The notes beneath the pieces were generated by a model that was not told the DNA's origin, did no database searches, and saw nothing but the letters and a program-made list of their open reading frames with translations. The translations under genes were made by a program, and so were the position numbers. 64,000 nucleotides of DNA from contig JALGPY010000002.1 in assembly GCA_023055425.1 (NCBI GenBank), positions 133,196,427 to 133,260,426 on the forward strand. The letters are read 5' to 3'. How positions within the stretch are numbered: the stretch's first letter is position 1; every line of letters begins with the position of its first letter. Origin of the DNA: Linanthus parryae. Lineage: Eukaryota; Streptophyta; Magnoliopsida; Ericales; Polemoniaceae. Of the stretch, positions 45,245-57,792 are shown one piece after another.

Positions 45245-46620
45245 TGTTTTAAATATGCCCTAGAGGCAATCTATTTCTTGTGACATTTATGGATTTACGA
45301 TTCATTATGTTACCGATATGCAGATATGTTATCATGAATGAAATACTTAGAATATAAATGTTATATTCTTAAATATACCTAGTCCATTATATTGATTAAA
45401 CATTACGATCAACTATAGACTAGTATGGGGTTGGATTGATATGGAGATATCACGGTCCAACACATGGGTATGCATTACGGGTAATGGCATACTGGATTGA
45501 CCCACTAACGAGATGGCTAAATACAAGTTATGTAAAGTCACAAGTGCTTCTCGTAGGGATAATGGTATTGTGGTCCTTAGACTTGAAGTCACTAGATCAT
45601 CCAGTTGTGGAGTATTGTGTTCTTATCGTCAAACACTACACCGTGACTGGGTAGTTATAAAGGCGTTAATCGGACACAATAGGAAGCAAGCATAGAGATG
45701 GTAGTCATGTAGATAGAATTTTTCCCTCCCACATAACAGGAGCAAATATCCACGCCCACTCGAGGGATGGGTCTTATAGAATGCCTGGCCAGACTCAGAT
45801 AAATCAATATAGGATATTGATGTTATCTGCATGGATAAGACTATTCCCTGGATCGAGAAATTATTGATTGGATATACAATTTTGACTTGTATGTATCATG
45901 TCTAATCCGGATATAGAGACGAAGGGATGAGACAATACTTTCACAAGGTTTGTCAACGTAACGACTACTTCTATTAGTTGGGTGGCATGGATGTGTTGCT
46001 AGACACCGCTCCATGTTAGTAATCGTTACTACCAACTAAGTATAAACCTATGGGGTCACACTCCCTATGGATTTGACCGGACTTGGTTATTAATTAATAT
46101 GATTAATTAAATAGAATGATCAATACACAACTACTTGAAAACTTAATAGGACTAATTTGCAAGTTGGACTAATCTGTGTATGGACATGATTAGTATAGGG
46201 GATTTCATGTAGTTAACAAGGATCGTTGGACTATATAAAGGACACTCCTAGCTTATTTCTCATACTTCTGCTCATAACACATTGAGTGAGAGAGAAAAGC
46301 AAGGAGAGAGAACAAACACAAGACATGGAGGAATCTGGTTCTTCATCACTGCATAGAATATAACCATCATGTGATCATGAGTACTGTAGGAAATGGTGGT
46401 TTCTCTTTGGGAAGAGCTGCTAACAGACCTCCCTTATTCTATGGTGACATTTTTTTGCGTTTAAAGTCATCACAGGAGACAAACAAGGTAATTGTTACTA
46501 GAACCTACACTATCGTTATGATGTCTCTTCCTGTGATCCTTGGAGGGTCTTGTGCAGATCATGAGTACTGTAGGAAATAATATTGTTTTTCCTCTGCGTA
46601 ATCCGTTACAAAACTCTACA
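45245..46620 (+). repeat. 3' LTR of Angela-like copy 2, chimeric
   Basis: 1376 bp starting TGTTTTAAATATGCC and ending AACTCTACA. From 46345 to 46458 it contains a copy of the neighbouring Sirevirus-like leader/gag start instead of the LTR sequence found at about 38033-38220. A 22-bp piece of the same neighbour occurs again at 46557-46578. Confidence 0.8.
46345..46458 (+). repeat. 114-bp patch copied from 46652-46764
   Basis: ATCACTGCATAG...TTTTTTGC occurs here and about 300 bp downstream with only a few differences. Here it lies within an LTR; downstream it lies just after the PBS of the Sirevirus-like element, where it belongs. Confidence 0.85.
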
Positions 46621-46634
46621 TTACTGTGTTTAAA

Positions 46635-46646
46635 TTGGTATCAGAT
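46635..46646 (+). other. Primer-binding site of the Sirevirus-like element
   Basis: TTGGTATCAGAT, one mismatch from the usual tRNA-Met PBS (GATC instead of GAGC). Confidence 0.6.
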
Positions 46647-46682
46647 CTTGTATCACTGCATAGATATAACCATCTTGTGATC

Positions 46683-48400
46683 ATGAGTACTGTAGGAAAT
46701 GGTGGTTTCTCTTTGGGAAGAGCTGCTAACAGACCTCCCTTATTCTTTGGTGACAATTTTTTGCACTGCTAAGCTTTGATGAAAATGATCATTATTGATC
46801 AAGATATAGAGTTGTAGACTATCATATAGAATGGTCCTCATACATTCTACACAGAGAAAGATGGGATTAGAACTCCCAAAACTGAGGATTCACTTTCTAC
46901 GTCTGAATTAGAACAATTTTCTAAGAATTACAGAGTTATGAATCTCTATATTGTGCTTTGAGTGTAGATGAATTAAACAGGATTTCAGGATGCGAAATTG
47001 GTAAGAAATTGGGGACAAACTGGTGGTGACCTTTGAAGGAAACAACCAAGTCAAGCAGACAAAGATCAACATATTCCTTAGAGTGTATGAACTGTTTAAA
47101 ATGAATGGAGATGAATCCATCAAAGACATGTTCAAGAGGTTTTGCAGATATTGTCAACAATCTGGACTCCTTACGGAAATCCTTCTCCAATGAAGAAAAA
47201 TTTAGAAAGATCTTGAGAAGTCTTCCTAAATCCAAATGGGAACCAAAGACTACTGCCATTGAAGAAGCTCAAGATCTATCATGCCTCCAAATTGATGACT
47301 TGCAGGGAAAGCCGCTTACATATGAGATCTCCATGAATGAAGTTGATGGAGAATTTCCAGAAAGTATCATGAACTTAGCTCTCAAGGCTAAGGAGAGTGA
47401 ACCATCTCAAAGCCTTGAAAAAGAAGAAGAAGATGATGAAGATCCCTTTGCTCTCATTTCGAAAGCCTTGACTTGAATTCTCAAAATGAAAAAGAACTTT
47501 GGAAACGAAGACTTCAGTAGGGATAAACAAAAAATCCTCCAGTAGCAGAGACTACAAAGGTAAATCTTCTTCTCATGGTAATAAGCCTAAAGTAATAAAT
47601 TGGTTCTATTGTGGTGATGTATGGCACTTGATTAGAGACTATCCACAAAAGAAAAGCAAACTGTTTCAGAAGAAAGACCATGACGGAAGAAAGAAGTCTA
47701 AGATAAATTCTTGGAGTGATTCAGACTCTTCAAGTGATTCTGAATATGAGGAAGAACAAGCCAACCTTTTCCTTAATGGCCAAGCATGATGAAAGTTCTG
47801 AAAAGAACATTGAGGTAATGGTAAACTGTTCGATTTAAAAACCAACAAATGTCCTCTCTCATTATCTTAGAACAATGCTTTAAATGAAGAGGACTATCTA
47901 AAAGAAATCATGACTTTGAAAGAAAAGGTTCATGAGAAAGCGAAAAGAGAATTTGCAACTTGTTTGTCAAAATCTGAATCTTGAAATTTTTCAGAAAAAA
48001 AAGATAGAGATTTCAAAGCCTTGGAAACTAGATTCAAGGCCTTGAAAACTCAAGTCAAGTAAGTAGTCACTGAGAACTCTTTTTGAGTGAAGGTATTGTT
48101 GCTTTGAGACATCAGTTTGATGAATTGGAGGAACAAAAGACTACTCTAATCGAGAAACTTCAAGACTCTAAGAATGTTATGACCAAGCTTGCTGGCTCAG
48201 AACACAATTTGAACCTGATTCCTGGAGGAAGCTTAAAGTCTGTTCACAAAGCTGGTATTGGCTACAATCTCAGTTTTCCTAAATAAAGCAACACCAGATT
48301 TGTGAAGGCTAGTAGCAGAACCTCATCTAAGTGTCATTACTGCAATAAAATTGGTCATGTCAAGATGACTTGTCCCTTTAGAAGAAGAGACCCTCAAATA
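46683..48400 (+). pseudogene. gag: gag of the Sirevirus-like element (broken)
   Basis: MSTVGNGGFSLGRAANRPPL starts at 46683 and breaks after about 28 residues. Capsid-type sequence continues in shifted frames (IELWTII, then VYELFKMNGDESIKDMFKRF across frames) and in an open frame at 47105-47476 rich in Lys/Glu. A first zinc knuckle near 47601-47642 is degenerate, with Trp and Tyr in place of two cysteines. A heptad-rich stretch (48083-48286, LRHQFDELEEQKTTLIEKL) is probably a coiled coil. A second knuckle at 48332-48373 (CHYCNKIGHVKMTC) is intact in sequence. Gag would form the particle; this copy cannot. Confidence 0.65.
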
Positions 48401-51400
48401 ATGAGGAATACTTTTCAAGTTCAACTCAAGGGAAAAGTTTAATAGATTTAGACCACCTAACATGGTTGACCAAGAATATGAATCTAAATTCCACCCTTGT
48501 TCTAACAACTGGGTAAGGAAGTGAATGGTGTTTGCAGGTTGTCAACAATAGTAAAGAACAAAAATGGATCATAGATAGTTGTTGCTCGAGACACATGAGT
48601 GGGAAGAGTTATTTATTTTCTGAATGGAACGAAACATGTAGGAGGAACAATCACACCTGGTAACAAAGCAAATGCAGCATCATTGGTATTGGAAATGTTG
48701 GTAACAGTTCTGAAATTTTATCACAGATATATATCTAGTAGATGGTCTTATTTTTAACCTGCTTAGTGTATCACAATTATGTGACAAAGGTAATAAGGTC
48801 ATCTTTGACAAGGAGAAATTTGTGGTGCAAGATGAAAAATCAGGCAATTGCATTCTCACTGCTCCTCGCGCAAATATTGTTTATTTTCTTAGTACTAACA
48901 AAGTTGCAGGAGAAAGTCTGAAGTGCCTCAAGGCCTTGAAAGAGGATTCCAAGCTTTGGCACATAAATCTTGGACACATTAGCTTGCACACTTTGAAAAA
49001 ATTAGTTTCTAAAGACATGGTAAGTGGTATGCAAAGCCTGTGCTCAAGGTAAACAGACAAGAAATTCATTCAAGCCAAAGAAGTTTGTAAGTACCACTAG
49101 ACCCATTGAATTACTTCATATGGATATATGTGGTCCTATGAGAACTCCAACTCTTAAGGTAAGAAATATATGCTAGTTATTGTAGATGATTTCTCTAGAT
49201 TTACTTGGGTAATATTTCTTAGAGAAAAGTATGAAGCTCTAACTGAATTTTCAAAGATTTGTAAAGAGCTTCTAACTTTGAAAAACATGCTTGTTGCCTC
49301 TATCAGAAGTGATCATAGCAGACAATTCGATCAACTTGAGTTTGATTTATTTTGTGCTAAGTATGGCATCTCTCACAACTTTTCTGCTCCAAAAACTCCT
49401 CAACAGAATGGTGGTGTTGAATGAAATAACATTACCCTTGAAGACATTTCTAGGAAAATTCTTCTGGAGAACAAGTTGCCAAAATCATTTTTGGCAGAAG
49501 CTGTAAACACTGCAAATTATATACTTAACAGGCAGACCTATCTTGAAGAAGACCCCTTATGAGCTCTTCAAAGGAAGATAGCCAAACATATCTTGTTTCA
49601 GACCTTTTGGCTGCAATTGTTTTGTTCACAACAATGGTAAGGACAATCTTGGTAAGTTTGATGCCATAATTGATGAAGGTATATTTCTTAGTTATTCACT
49701 GACTAGAAAAGCATATGGAATTTATAATAAGAGAACCAAGATTGTTGAAGAAAGTATACATGTCATTTTTTATGAAAGCATGAACTTGAACAAGCATGAG
49801 TCAGAGGATGAAGCAGACACTTCAAATGGTACCAAGGAAAACTTGCAGGAAAATAGAAGGAATTTTCAAGGCCTTGAAAGTGGGTCTCAAAACCATGAAA
49901 AATAACATCAAGAAAATCAAAGTGACCAAGCAACTTCCTCAAGTTCTCAAAGACCTGAAAATCTTCCTGGAGAAACTAAACCATGGACACCAACAGAGAG
50001 ATTTAGATATCTTTCATCTCATCCAGTTGATAGCATCATATCTGATCCATCCACTTGTACATAGACTAGAAACCAATTGAAGAACTTGTGTTTTTCCAAT
50101 GCTTTTGTTTCTCTTGTAGAACCTAAGAATGTGAAGGAAGCATTACAAGAAGAAGACAGGATCATTGCAATGCAAATTGAACCCAATGAATTTAAAAGGA
50201 ACAAGGTTTGGAATCTGGTTCCTCCTCCTAAAGATCAGCCTGTCATTGACACAAGGTGGGTGATCAGAAATAAATTAGATTAGAATAGAAAGGTAATCAG
50301 AAACAAAGCAAGACAAGTAGCTCAAAGCTACAACCAGGAAGAATTTATTGAGTATGAGGATACATTTTCTCATGTTGCAAGGTTAGAAGCAATTAGAATG
50401 TTACTTGCATTTGCATCTTACAAGAGTTTTGAAGTCTTTCAAATGGATGTTAAATGTTCTTTTCTAAATGGATACTTGCAAGAAGAAGTTTATTTTTCTC
50501 AACCTATTGGTTTTGAAAATGTTGAGTTTCCAGATCATGTCTATAAACTTGATAAAGCTATTTATGGTTTGAAAAGCTCCAAGGACTTGGTATGAAATAT
50601 TGTCAAACTTTCTAATTGAAAATGATTTCAAAAGAGGATTAGTAGTTTAGTTTTGTGTTGATGGAATTCTGTTTGGGGCTACTAATGATTCTTTTTGCAA
50701 GGATTCCTCAAGTCTTATGAGTAGGAAATTTGAGAGGAGATTCATGGGAGAGTTGAACTTCTTTCTTGGACTTCGTCTACATCAAATGAAGAAAAAAATC
50801 TTTTGGCATCAAAACAAGTATACCAAGGACTTGTTAAACAGGTACAATATGTCTCAGTCCAAGGTAGCTAAAACCCCTATGAGCTCTACACTGTCCATAG
50901 ATAGGGATCGAATTGGTAAGAGTATAAATTACAAAGAGTGTAGAGGTATGATTGGTTCATTGGTATATCTCACTACAAGTAGACCAGATATCATGTTTAG
51001 TGTTTGTATGTGTGCTAGATTTTAAGCTGATTCTAAAGAATCACACTTGGTTGCTGTCAAAAGAATTTTTAGATATCTCAATGGTACCAAAGACTTAGGA
51101 CTTTGGTATCCTAAACAATCAAATTTCTCTTTGTGTGGCTATTCAGATGTTGACTTTGATGGATACAAAAGTTGACTGAAAAAGCACTTTAGGGTATTGT
51201 CAATTTCTTGGATCATCCCTGATCAGCTGGCATTCAAAGAAGCAAAACTCAGTAGCCTTATCAACAGCATAAGTTGAATACATAGCAGCTGGGGCTTTCT
51301 GCGCACAAGTGATGTGGATAGCTCAGCAAATGAGAGGCCTTGGAATTGAATTCAGAGATATACCTATCGAATGTGACAACACCAGTGCTATATCTATTAC

Positions 51401-51608
51401 AAAGAATCCAGTTCAGCACTAAGGGACCAAACACATAGATTTTAGAAATCATTTCATCATAGATCATGCTGAGAAAAGTGATGTTACTCTTGAATTTATG
51501 TCTACTAACATACAATTGGAAGATATCTTCACTAAACCACTTCCAGAAGAAAGATTATCAGCTCTGAGATTAGAATTGGGTATGCTAAATAAGGAAGCAT
51601 TGGTTTAG
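48401..51608 (+). pseudogene. pol: pol of the Sirevirus-like element (broken)
   Basis: Protease near 48570 reads IDSCCSRHMSG, with Cys where the family has Gly after D-S. GAG-pre-integrase LWHINLGHISLHTLKKL is near 48957. The integrase core in the 49170-49424 frame has VDDFSRFTW, IRSDHSRQFD and PQQNGGVE, so the D, D and E are still visible. RT follows at about 50170-51030 with EVFQMDVKCSFLNG; the catalytic YVDD is changed to CVDG at 50654-50665, which would kill it. RNase H is frameshifted at about 51090-51560. The pol stop is the TAG at 51606, just before a GGGGGAG tract. Confidence 0.7.
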
Positions 51609-51975
51609 GGGGAGTATCAGGTAAGTATTATGTGTTTCAAAGTTTTGAAAGGATTTTCGAAGCCTTGAAAATATTTTCAGAGCCTTGATTTTATTTGCTT
51701 CGGCAGTATAGCTTTTCAAGGCCTTAAAAGCCTTGAAAATAAGTATGTATTCTACATAGTCAATAAACTTGATCTTCAATGTTGGGTTTTATCTCTTTAG
51801 CTATTTGCTCAATATTTATTTTACCTTTTGAAAGTATTATATTTTCAAATTAGTATTATACTATTTCCTTTCACACTCGCAAACAAATTTGAATTTCACT
51901 GAAAATGCACTTCTTAAAAGATTTGGAAATATTTTTGTTTCCTTTTCAAACTCAAACTCCTCAGTATTTATCTTC

Positions 51976-52019
<44 letters not shown>

Positions 52020-52090
52020 TCACTCCTGCCTCTCTCTTCTAATACCCCCAAACCATAATGATCTCAAGAAGATTGTCTGAATGAATTAAG
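51609..52090 (+). other. Spacer between pol and the env-like region, with (CT)n repeat
   Basis: AT-rich spacer. A CT microsatellite lies at about 51981-52016. Several occurrences of a short word like CAAGGCCTTGAAA (near 51660-51740) also recur in the 3' part of the element (54340-54370, 55280-55380), possibly an element-specific short repeat. Confidence 0.5.
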
Positions 52091-53921
52091 ATGGCTGGAG
52101 GTTCTAAGAAAGGTTCTGAAAAGAAGAGAAAGACTATTGACGAAGAGGTTCAAACCCTAAGTAATGAATTCAGCTCCAAAACTCCAAGTGCAGAAAGACT
52201 GCTTCTCTTCCAAAGAAGAAGACCAAGATGGATAAGACTCCAATTTCTAGAAAGAAGAAGAAGATAGATCAATCTGCTCCGGAAAAATAGCCAGAGGAAC
52301 AGATTGCTCGCCCTAAAAGGTGAAGAAGAAGAAGCCTACAAAAGCTGACAAAGGAAAAAGGGAAGGTTACATATGAAGAACCAGAGAAGGACACTATAAA
52401 GTAGCTAGAGATCTATCTTGAGAAGCACACATCTCCTGGTAAGAAATCTGGCATTAATAACAAATTTTTTGCCAGTAATGTTTCAAGAGTAATGTGGTTA
52501 GATGGTTTGGCTTCTAGACCTATAGCCTACTGTAGCAAGATTAGTGTCAACATCTTGAAAAGCATGAATTGGTGTGCATTAAAAGGTTGACGAAAATTTC
52601 TCTTTGGAAAATTCTAAATCCTCCAAAAGTTTCCTACCCTAGGCTCACTAGGTTCTTTAATCTGAACATGAAGCAAATCAAATCTTTAAACTTGGTAATT
52701 TCATCTAAAGTGGCTGGTGTAGACATGGAGCTAGATCACTCAGAGGTTGCCAATGTTTAGGCTGTCCCAAGAGGTATAACACCGACAACTACCCCAATGA
52801 GAGTGAAGCCTTGAAGTAGGCTAGAGAAGAGTTCTTTTTATCCAATGCTTCTACCTCCTCAAAGCAGTTAACACACGCTGTGCTAGCTGTTGAAGATAAA
52901 ATCTTGTTTACCATCTTGTCTAGGTGTGTAGTGCCTAAGGGGAATTTAAAAGATTATTGTCTGACTGGGTGTTATACTTGATGTACTTTATTATTCATGG
53001 GTATGAGATTGATATACCTTCTACTGTGATGGAACATATGCTTTATTCCCAGACTAAGGAAAGAAAGAATCATTGCCATATGCCGACCTGTTATCACTTA
53101 TCTTCCAAAACCTTGATTCCTAATGACAGAGAAGATACTATTACCACTTGTTTTGGTATGCTTGATGAGAAAGTTTTTCAAATGATTGGAATCATGAAAC
53201 CAGTGAGGGAGCTTGGAAGTTATACTCTGACTTGTCTGTAGAAGAGCTGCAATCCACGAAGTTTCCAAAACCCAAAGCCTTAGCCTCTCCTTCAAACCTA
53301 CCCTCCCAGTCTAAAGACCTTTCCATGGTGCTTCTAAGTCTTGATGTCCTAGAGAATGATATGGATGAGTTGAAGCAAAATCAAAATGAGTTTGGGACTG
53401 AGTTCAAACAAGTGAGGTATATGCTTGAAAGTATCTTCAAGAGAATCAATGTGAATCATATGGAAGAAGAAGTTTCATAAGCTGCAGAAGGATCAAAGAA
53501 GGGTGGATCAACAAAGGACTTATTCACTGAGCATACTACTCAAGATGAGGCTGCAGGAGTAAAGAACACGTGGAAACAAGTTTCTCAAGAAAAAGGTGAT
53601 GAAGAACACGAACATGAGAATGAAGACAGTCCAGACTCAGGAATGTTAATCAAGGATATTAAAAAGAATAAGAAGAAGAATAAGAAGAAGAAGGAGAAGA
53701 AGAAGAAGAAGAAGAAGAAGAAGAAGAAGAAGAAGAAGAAGAATTAGAAAGTAAACATTCCAGATATAGTCACTAATGCAGAACATTTTGAGGAAGATGT
53801 GGCTGCTGAAACAGGTGAAGAAGTTACTCAGGAAGAAGAACAACAGGAAGATGAGGAAGATGAAGAAGACAGTGGAGAAGAGGATGTTGGGCCAACGGGA
53901 GATGGGGATCCAACCCCCTGA
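52091..53921 (+). pseudogene. Env-like third ORF of the Sirevirus-like element (broken)
   Basis: Opens MAGGSKKGSEKKRKTIDEE, lysine-rich, then shifts frame. A plant-transposon-protein type core can be read near 52490-52760 (RVMWLDGLASRPIAYCSKI, then LTRFFNLNMKQIKSLNL) and again near 52880-52970 in another frame. A heptad-like stretch occurs at 53300-53480. A GAA/AAG microsatellite at about 53665-53745 encodes poly-Lys. The final part encodes a run of Glu/Asp and ends at the TGA at 53919. SIRE-type elements have an env-like ORF in this place; I see no clear signal peptide or membrane segment, so an envelope role is not supported here. Confidence 0.55.
53665..53745 (+). repeat. AAG/GAA microsatellite
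   Basis: About 80 bp of AAG triplets with a few AAT and GAG interruptions. It encodes poly-lysine in the env-like frame. Confidence 0.9.
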
Positions 53922-54063
53922 TTCTAGCCTCTTCTTTCTTATTTTCAAGGCCCTGAATCTCTCTTCAAAGTCTTGAAATTTTTTATCTTTCAAAATAGTT
54001 TTTATTTTAAGCTTTCAAAAATTTTGATCCAGCAGTTTCTCATTCTTTTTTGATGAAAGTCAA

Positions 54064-54076
54064 AAAGGCGGAGAGA
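54064..54076 (+). other. Polypurine tract of the Sirevirus-like element
   Basis: AAAGGCGGAGAGA, a slightly mutated AAAGGGGGAGA tract, directly before the LTR start. Confidence 0.55.
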
Positions 54077-55501
54077 TGTAGGTGTTTATTTTTTGTACTT
54101 CTGTTGGTTTACTGATCTGGTTTAGATCAGTAGGATATTTTTGATACTTAACTGCTTAATAAGTTGGATTATTGGTTAATTTTTGCTTTAGTTTATTATT
54201 TGAGAATATTATGATTGTTCTGCTATGCTCTAATGTTTAATTTTTGCAGAAAAACCAATTCTTAACAGATTAGTAGTTTTTTCTTTCATCAAGGGGAAGA
54301 TTGTAAGTTCATCATGTTTTAATGTCATGAAACTGCACTGTTTCAAGGCCTTGAAACATCTTTCAAAGGTTTGAAAACATACTGCAGTATATGGCATGAA
54401 CTTAGGGGGAGCTTTTCATTCTAATTTGATTCCTAGTCTCCTATGCTTGATCATGTATTATTTGATGATGAAAGACAAACCAATATGATACTCAAAACTA
54501 TTGCTAATCTCTCTGCTTGACTTAGTTTTTGTAGGGTTAATTAGTTACTTATTTTGCAGGAAAGGAAATAGAGTTGTCAAATTGATTGTGTGCTTGTGCA
54601 ATCTTGCCTGGACTTTCCTAACACTCTGAAATAAAAGATCAAGGCAGTATCTTTGAAGATACGGAGCAACTAGCCGTTGGGAAGAGCTGTTAGAGAATCA
54701 AGATATGCTGCTTGATATTGGGAGAATTTTTTTTTGAAGAACCTAGAAATGTGCATTTCAAACTAGGAGCATAAGTAGAGAACAGAAGAGAGAATTCGTA
54801 CAAAACTAAACAAAGACATTTAAACACTCTCAAGGATTGACAAGCAACACATAAGAAGATTCAATTCACTCAATCCAATCATCAGAATATCACTGCATAC
54901 TCGACTGCTTCATTAGTTCTCAGTGTTCTTCTTTTTGTACTTAATTCATATATTATTTTGATAATACTTCTCTATTATCTTGTTCTGGTGAGTTGTTCAA
55001 GTGAACAACAGATAATTCTTGTTGAATCAGTTAGCTAGAGCAGGTACTAGATAGGTCAGTGAGAACCACAAGCTGTAATAGAGTAAGGAAAATCTATGTG
55101 CTTGAGATCTAGGGATTAGATTTTGATTAATAATAATTTAGTTGAAAATCATGCACATATCAAATTCCTGAGGTAGAGACGTAGGTCCTAGTGGACTGAA
55201 CTCTATATATGTTGTGTCTCTTGCCTTCCGCATTTCAATTTTTCACTTCTTCATTTACTGCTCGAAACAGGTTTTCTGTTCAAGGACTTGAAACCTATTT
55301 CAAGGCCTTGAAAACTATCAGCAAACTTTTCTACTTTCTGTTTTGATTCCAAGGACATGAAACTCATTTTAAGGCCTTGAAATATTGTTTACTTTCTAGA
55401 AATTTCTTTGAAACCACTCATTTAGCAAAAGTTGCCATACTCTATTCAACCCCCCTTCTAAAGTATTGATCCTGTATTTCTGTCTGCATTACTGTCTTTC
55501 A
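54077..55501 (+). repeat. 3' LTR of the Sirevirus-like element
   Basis: Starts TGTAGGTGTT after the PPT. It ends TGTCTTTCA at 55501, where the sequence matches the 13-bp 5' LTR remnant at 46621-46633. It contains CAACCCCCCTTCT near its end, which is common at Sirevirus LTR ends. The right boundary is approximate because no TSD partner exists. Confidence 0.6.
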
Positions 55502-56457
55502 TCTTAAAAAAAGAATTGTGAATTACAAGGATAACAGTTTCTCTTATTTGTAATTTCGGGCATGTATATCACTAATTCCTCTAAGTTCTTTGGTATCAGT
55601 TTGCAAGTTGAAAATGAAGGAAAAACAAAACTCGTGGTCTTCACAAAGAATTGATTTAATTTCTTTTGTTTTTCCCTTAAGGAATGTTCATGGTTAAAAT
55701 ATTCTTTTCTCCCAACCATTACTCCAGTCGCATCATGTGTACTGTCATGCCTAGGCCAAAATACTGTACTAAAAAAAATTGAAATTCCTTTTATGACCCT
55801 AAGTGTCTCAGTAGGGTATATCTACACATCTTCTATTGTGCTAGCTGAAAGGAATTCCTTAGTGTACCTATTATATTGTGTAAACTAGTGGAATCATATT
55901 TAGATATGGGTAGGCTTTCGTTTTGAGATTGCTTTAATGGAGCATGGTTTCCATGAATTTATGGGGCATGTCTCACTATCCCTTACGGTGGTCGCATACG
56001 AAAATCCTTAAAAAACCACACTCTAAGTCTTACTACAAGAAGTCTTATCTCCTTTCGCGAGGAAATTTGAATTTGATGCAAACAACGATGAGAGAAGAAA
56101 AACAAGAATCTCAAATGTTCTCATAATCTAGGGTCTCAAATTCCCTGCAAAAAAGTTTGAGTCTCAAATGCTCTACAGATGAATCTCAAATGTTCATGAG
56201 GAAAGGACATCGAAATGGAACTTGATTCTAGTGTTTACTAACTTCCAGTTAAACCCTCTAAAGTGGAGAAAATACTCTTAGGAGCCTTTTGATGAAAATA
56301 TTTATATATATTTTTCTTTTTCTTTTAAGGGGTACAACGTTTTAGTGTAGAAGCCTTAGTATGTCTTTGCACATGACCAAACCAAACACAAATTTTGTAT
56401 CTATGTGTATTCTGGGCATGAACGTTCTTTTTGGGTCAAAGGTTTTTATAACACTCT
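55502..56457. other. Unassigned AT-rich stretch
   Basis: Only short chance ORFs. I see no repeat, RNA gene or transposon terminus. It could be host intergenic DNA or an old element beyond recognition. Confidence 0.3.
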
Positions 56458-56480
56458 CACTACAACATTCTTTGTGAAAC
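56458..56480 (+). repeat. CACTA-like left terminus (candidate)
   Basis: CACTACAACA begins at 56458. The same ten bases, inverted, lie at 62595-62604. Agreement stops after ten bases, and the flanking triplets differ (TCT left, TTA right), so these may be ends of two different elements. Confidence 0.35.
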
Positions 56481-56639
56481 TAAAAAAAACTTTGTCTCCC
56501 TAAAGTTATCCATGATTTTTCACAAAGTAAATCGTTTCCCTTTGTTGAATATTTCTTGTTCATGAAGGATGTGTATTAAAGAAAAATTATTTTCAACAAG
56601 ATATTTTGAGGAAATGTATTACTTAATTTTTGTTACACC

Positions 56640-57215
56640 CCAATTCAGAGTCTCATTTGAATGTGGTGTTAAGTTTTGGAGATCTAGGGTTTTTACACAA
56701 CAAAATATTCGGTTTATTACGAGGAGTTAACTCGTTGTTAAATCCAGAAAACTTGTCGTTAGAACGAAAAGACGACGAAAAGTCATCGTCGAAAATGCGT
56801 CGGAATAGCTCCGTCTTTAGTTCAACGGGGCGACAAAATATCCAATAGTTGGTAAAAGATATATACCGACCACTTTTTTTTACTACATTTTTCGTCGTTG
56901 GACTTTTGCCGACGATTTGCCGATACAAAAAAATTCGTGGTCAAATCTTTTACCGACGATTATTTCGACGAGATTTTGTACTCGTTAAATTTATGCCGAC
57001 AATAATTCTGGTCGTCTTTTGTCTTTGAACGACTATTTTTTCCGTCGTTATTTATTATCTATTTTTGTAACTTTTTGTGCTATTTGCCCATTTTTGTTTT
57101 GAAAAGACGACCATTGTACTTGCTTTATTTCTTAAAACAATAATTTTACTCGTCGTATATAATCATTTTTCTCACTAATTGTTCGTCGGGAAGTGGTCGT
57201 CTTTACAATATTTTT
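56640..57215. repeat. CGTCG/CGACG-rich block (transposon subterminal type)
   Basis: The motifs CGTCG, CGACG, GTCGT and ACGAC recur many times in both orientations in otherwise AT-rich DNA, for example CCGACGATTATTTCGACGAG near 56954. Dense short motifs in both orientations are typical of the subterminal regions of CACTA-type DNA transposons. No transposase is visible beside it. Confidence 0.5.
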
Positions 57216-57792
57216 TTGTTTTATAATTAAATACTAAAATCATAAACAACTTGAAAAAAAACAAAATTTCTATTAATATCAATCGAACCCAGTGTACCAA
57301 TAATTTGTACATTTACATCAACTACAACATAAAATCCCAACAAATTATATATCATCCAAAAAAAAACTACAAACTTAGCATAATCTACACTAGCTAGGTT
57401 TGTAGTTGTGAGTAGGGAAGCTCCGATGTGAACGTGTTTCGTGCATGGGAGGTGGAGGCGACCTTGAGTTCTTGCAAGCTACACGTTCATGCAATCGTCG
57501 TTTTGGGAGTCTGATTCACAAAACCTGGAGACATTCACAAACAAAATATAAATTTCCTGACAAGTATCAACACGAATTATGTTATGCAGTATAAGGTGTA
57601 TCCTAAACTACACTCAGCTAGCTAGCAGTTCACCCGATATAAAAAATTCACATTCTTAAATATGATTCACACAGATAACAATTGATCACTGACGGAAGAA
57701 GGCGCAACAGTGACATTGTCAAATGCAATTTTCAGCTCTCAGGGAGCCCTCATCTCAATTAACCTATATCGATAAACTTCCATAAATTCTGA
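57216..57792 (-). other. Non-coding stretch, possible 3' end of a minus-strand gene
   Basis: AT-rich sequence to about 57400, then a GC-richer part. On the minus strand, CTCCAG (a weak acceptor) is followed by a frame that ends ...DDCMNV and a stop near 57490. A terminal exon is conceivable; the evidence is weak. Confidence 0.2.

Larger units (their letters stand above)
36954..46620 (+). mobile_element. Angela-like copia element, copy 2 (old, decayed)
   Basis: LTRs at 36954-38347 and 45245-46620 flank a 6.9-kb interior related throughout to Angela copy 1 but full of stops and indels. The left flank is gypsy protease (TATCC) and the right flank is Sirevirus-like LTR end (TTACT), so there is no matching TSD. 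A solo LTR is inserted at 42485-44027. Confidence 0.8.
46621..55501 (+). mobile_element. Sirevirus-like copia element (decayed; 5' LTR almost lost)
   Basis: A 13-bp remnant resembling the end of the 3' LTR (11 of 13 bases) precedes a PBS at 46635. Then come gag with a coiled-coil C-terminus, pol, and a long env-like region before a 1.43-kb 3' LTR. This gag-pol-extra ORF layout, with a gag starting MSTVGNGGFS, is typical of plant Sireviruses/SIRE-type copia. All ORFs are broken. Confidence 0.7.

Noticed and set aside
46371..46580. Independent small gene of 69 codons
   Set aside because: It is the copied Sirevirus gag start embedded in the Angela copy 2 LTR and reads on into LTR sequence.
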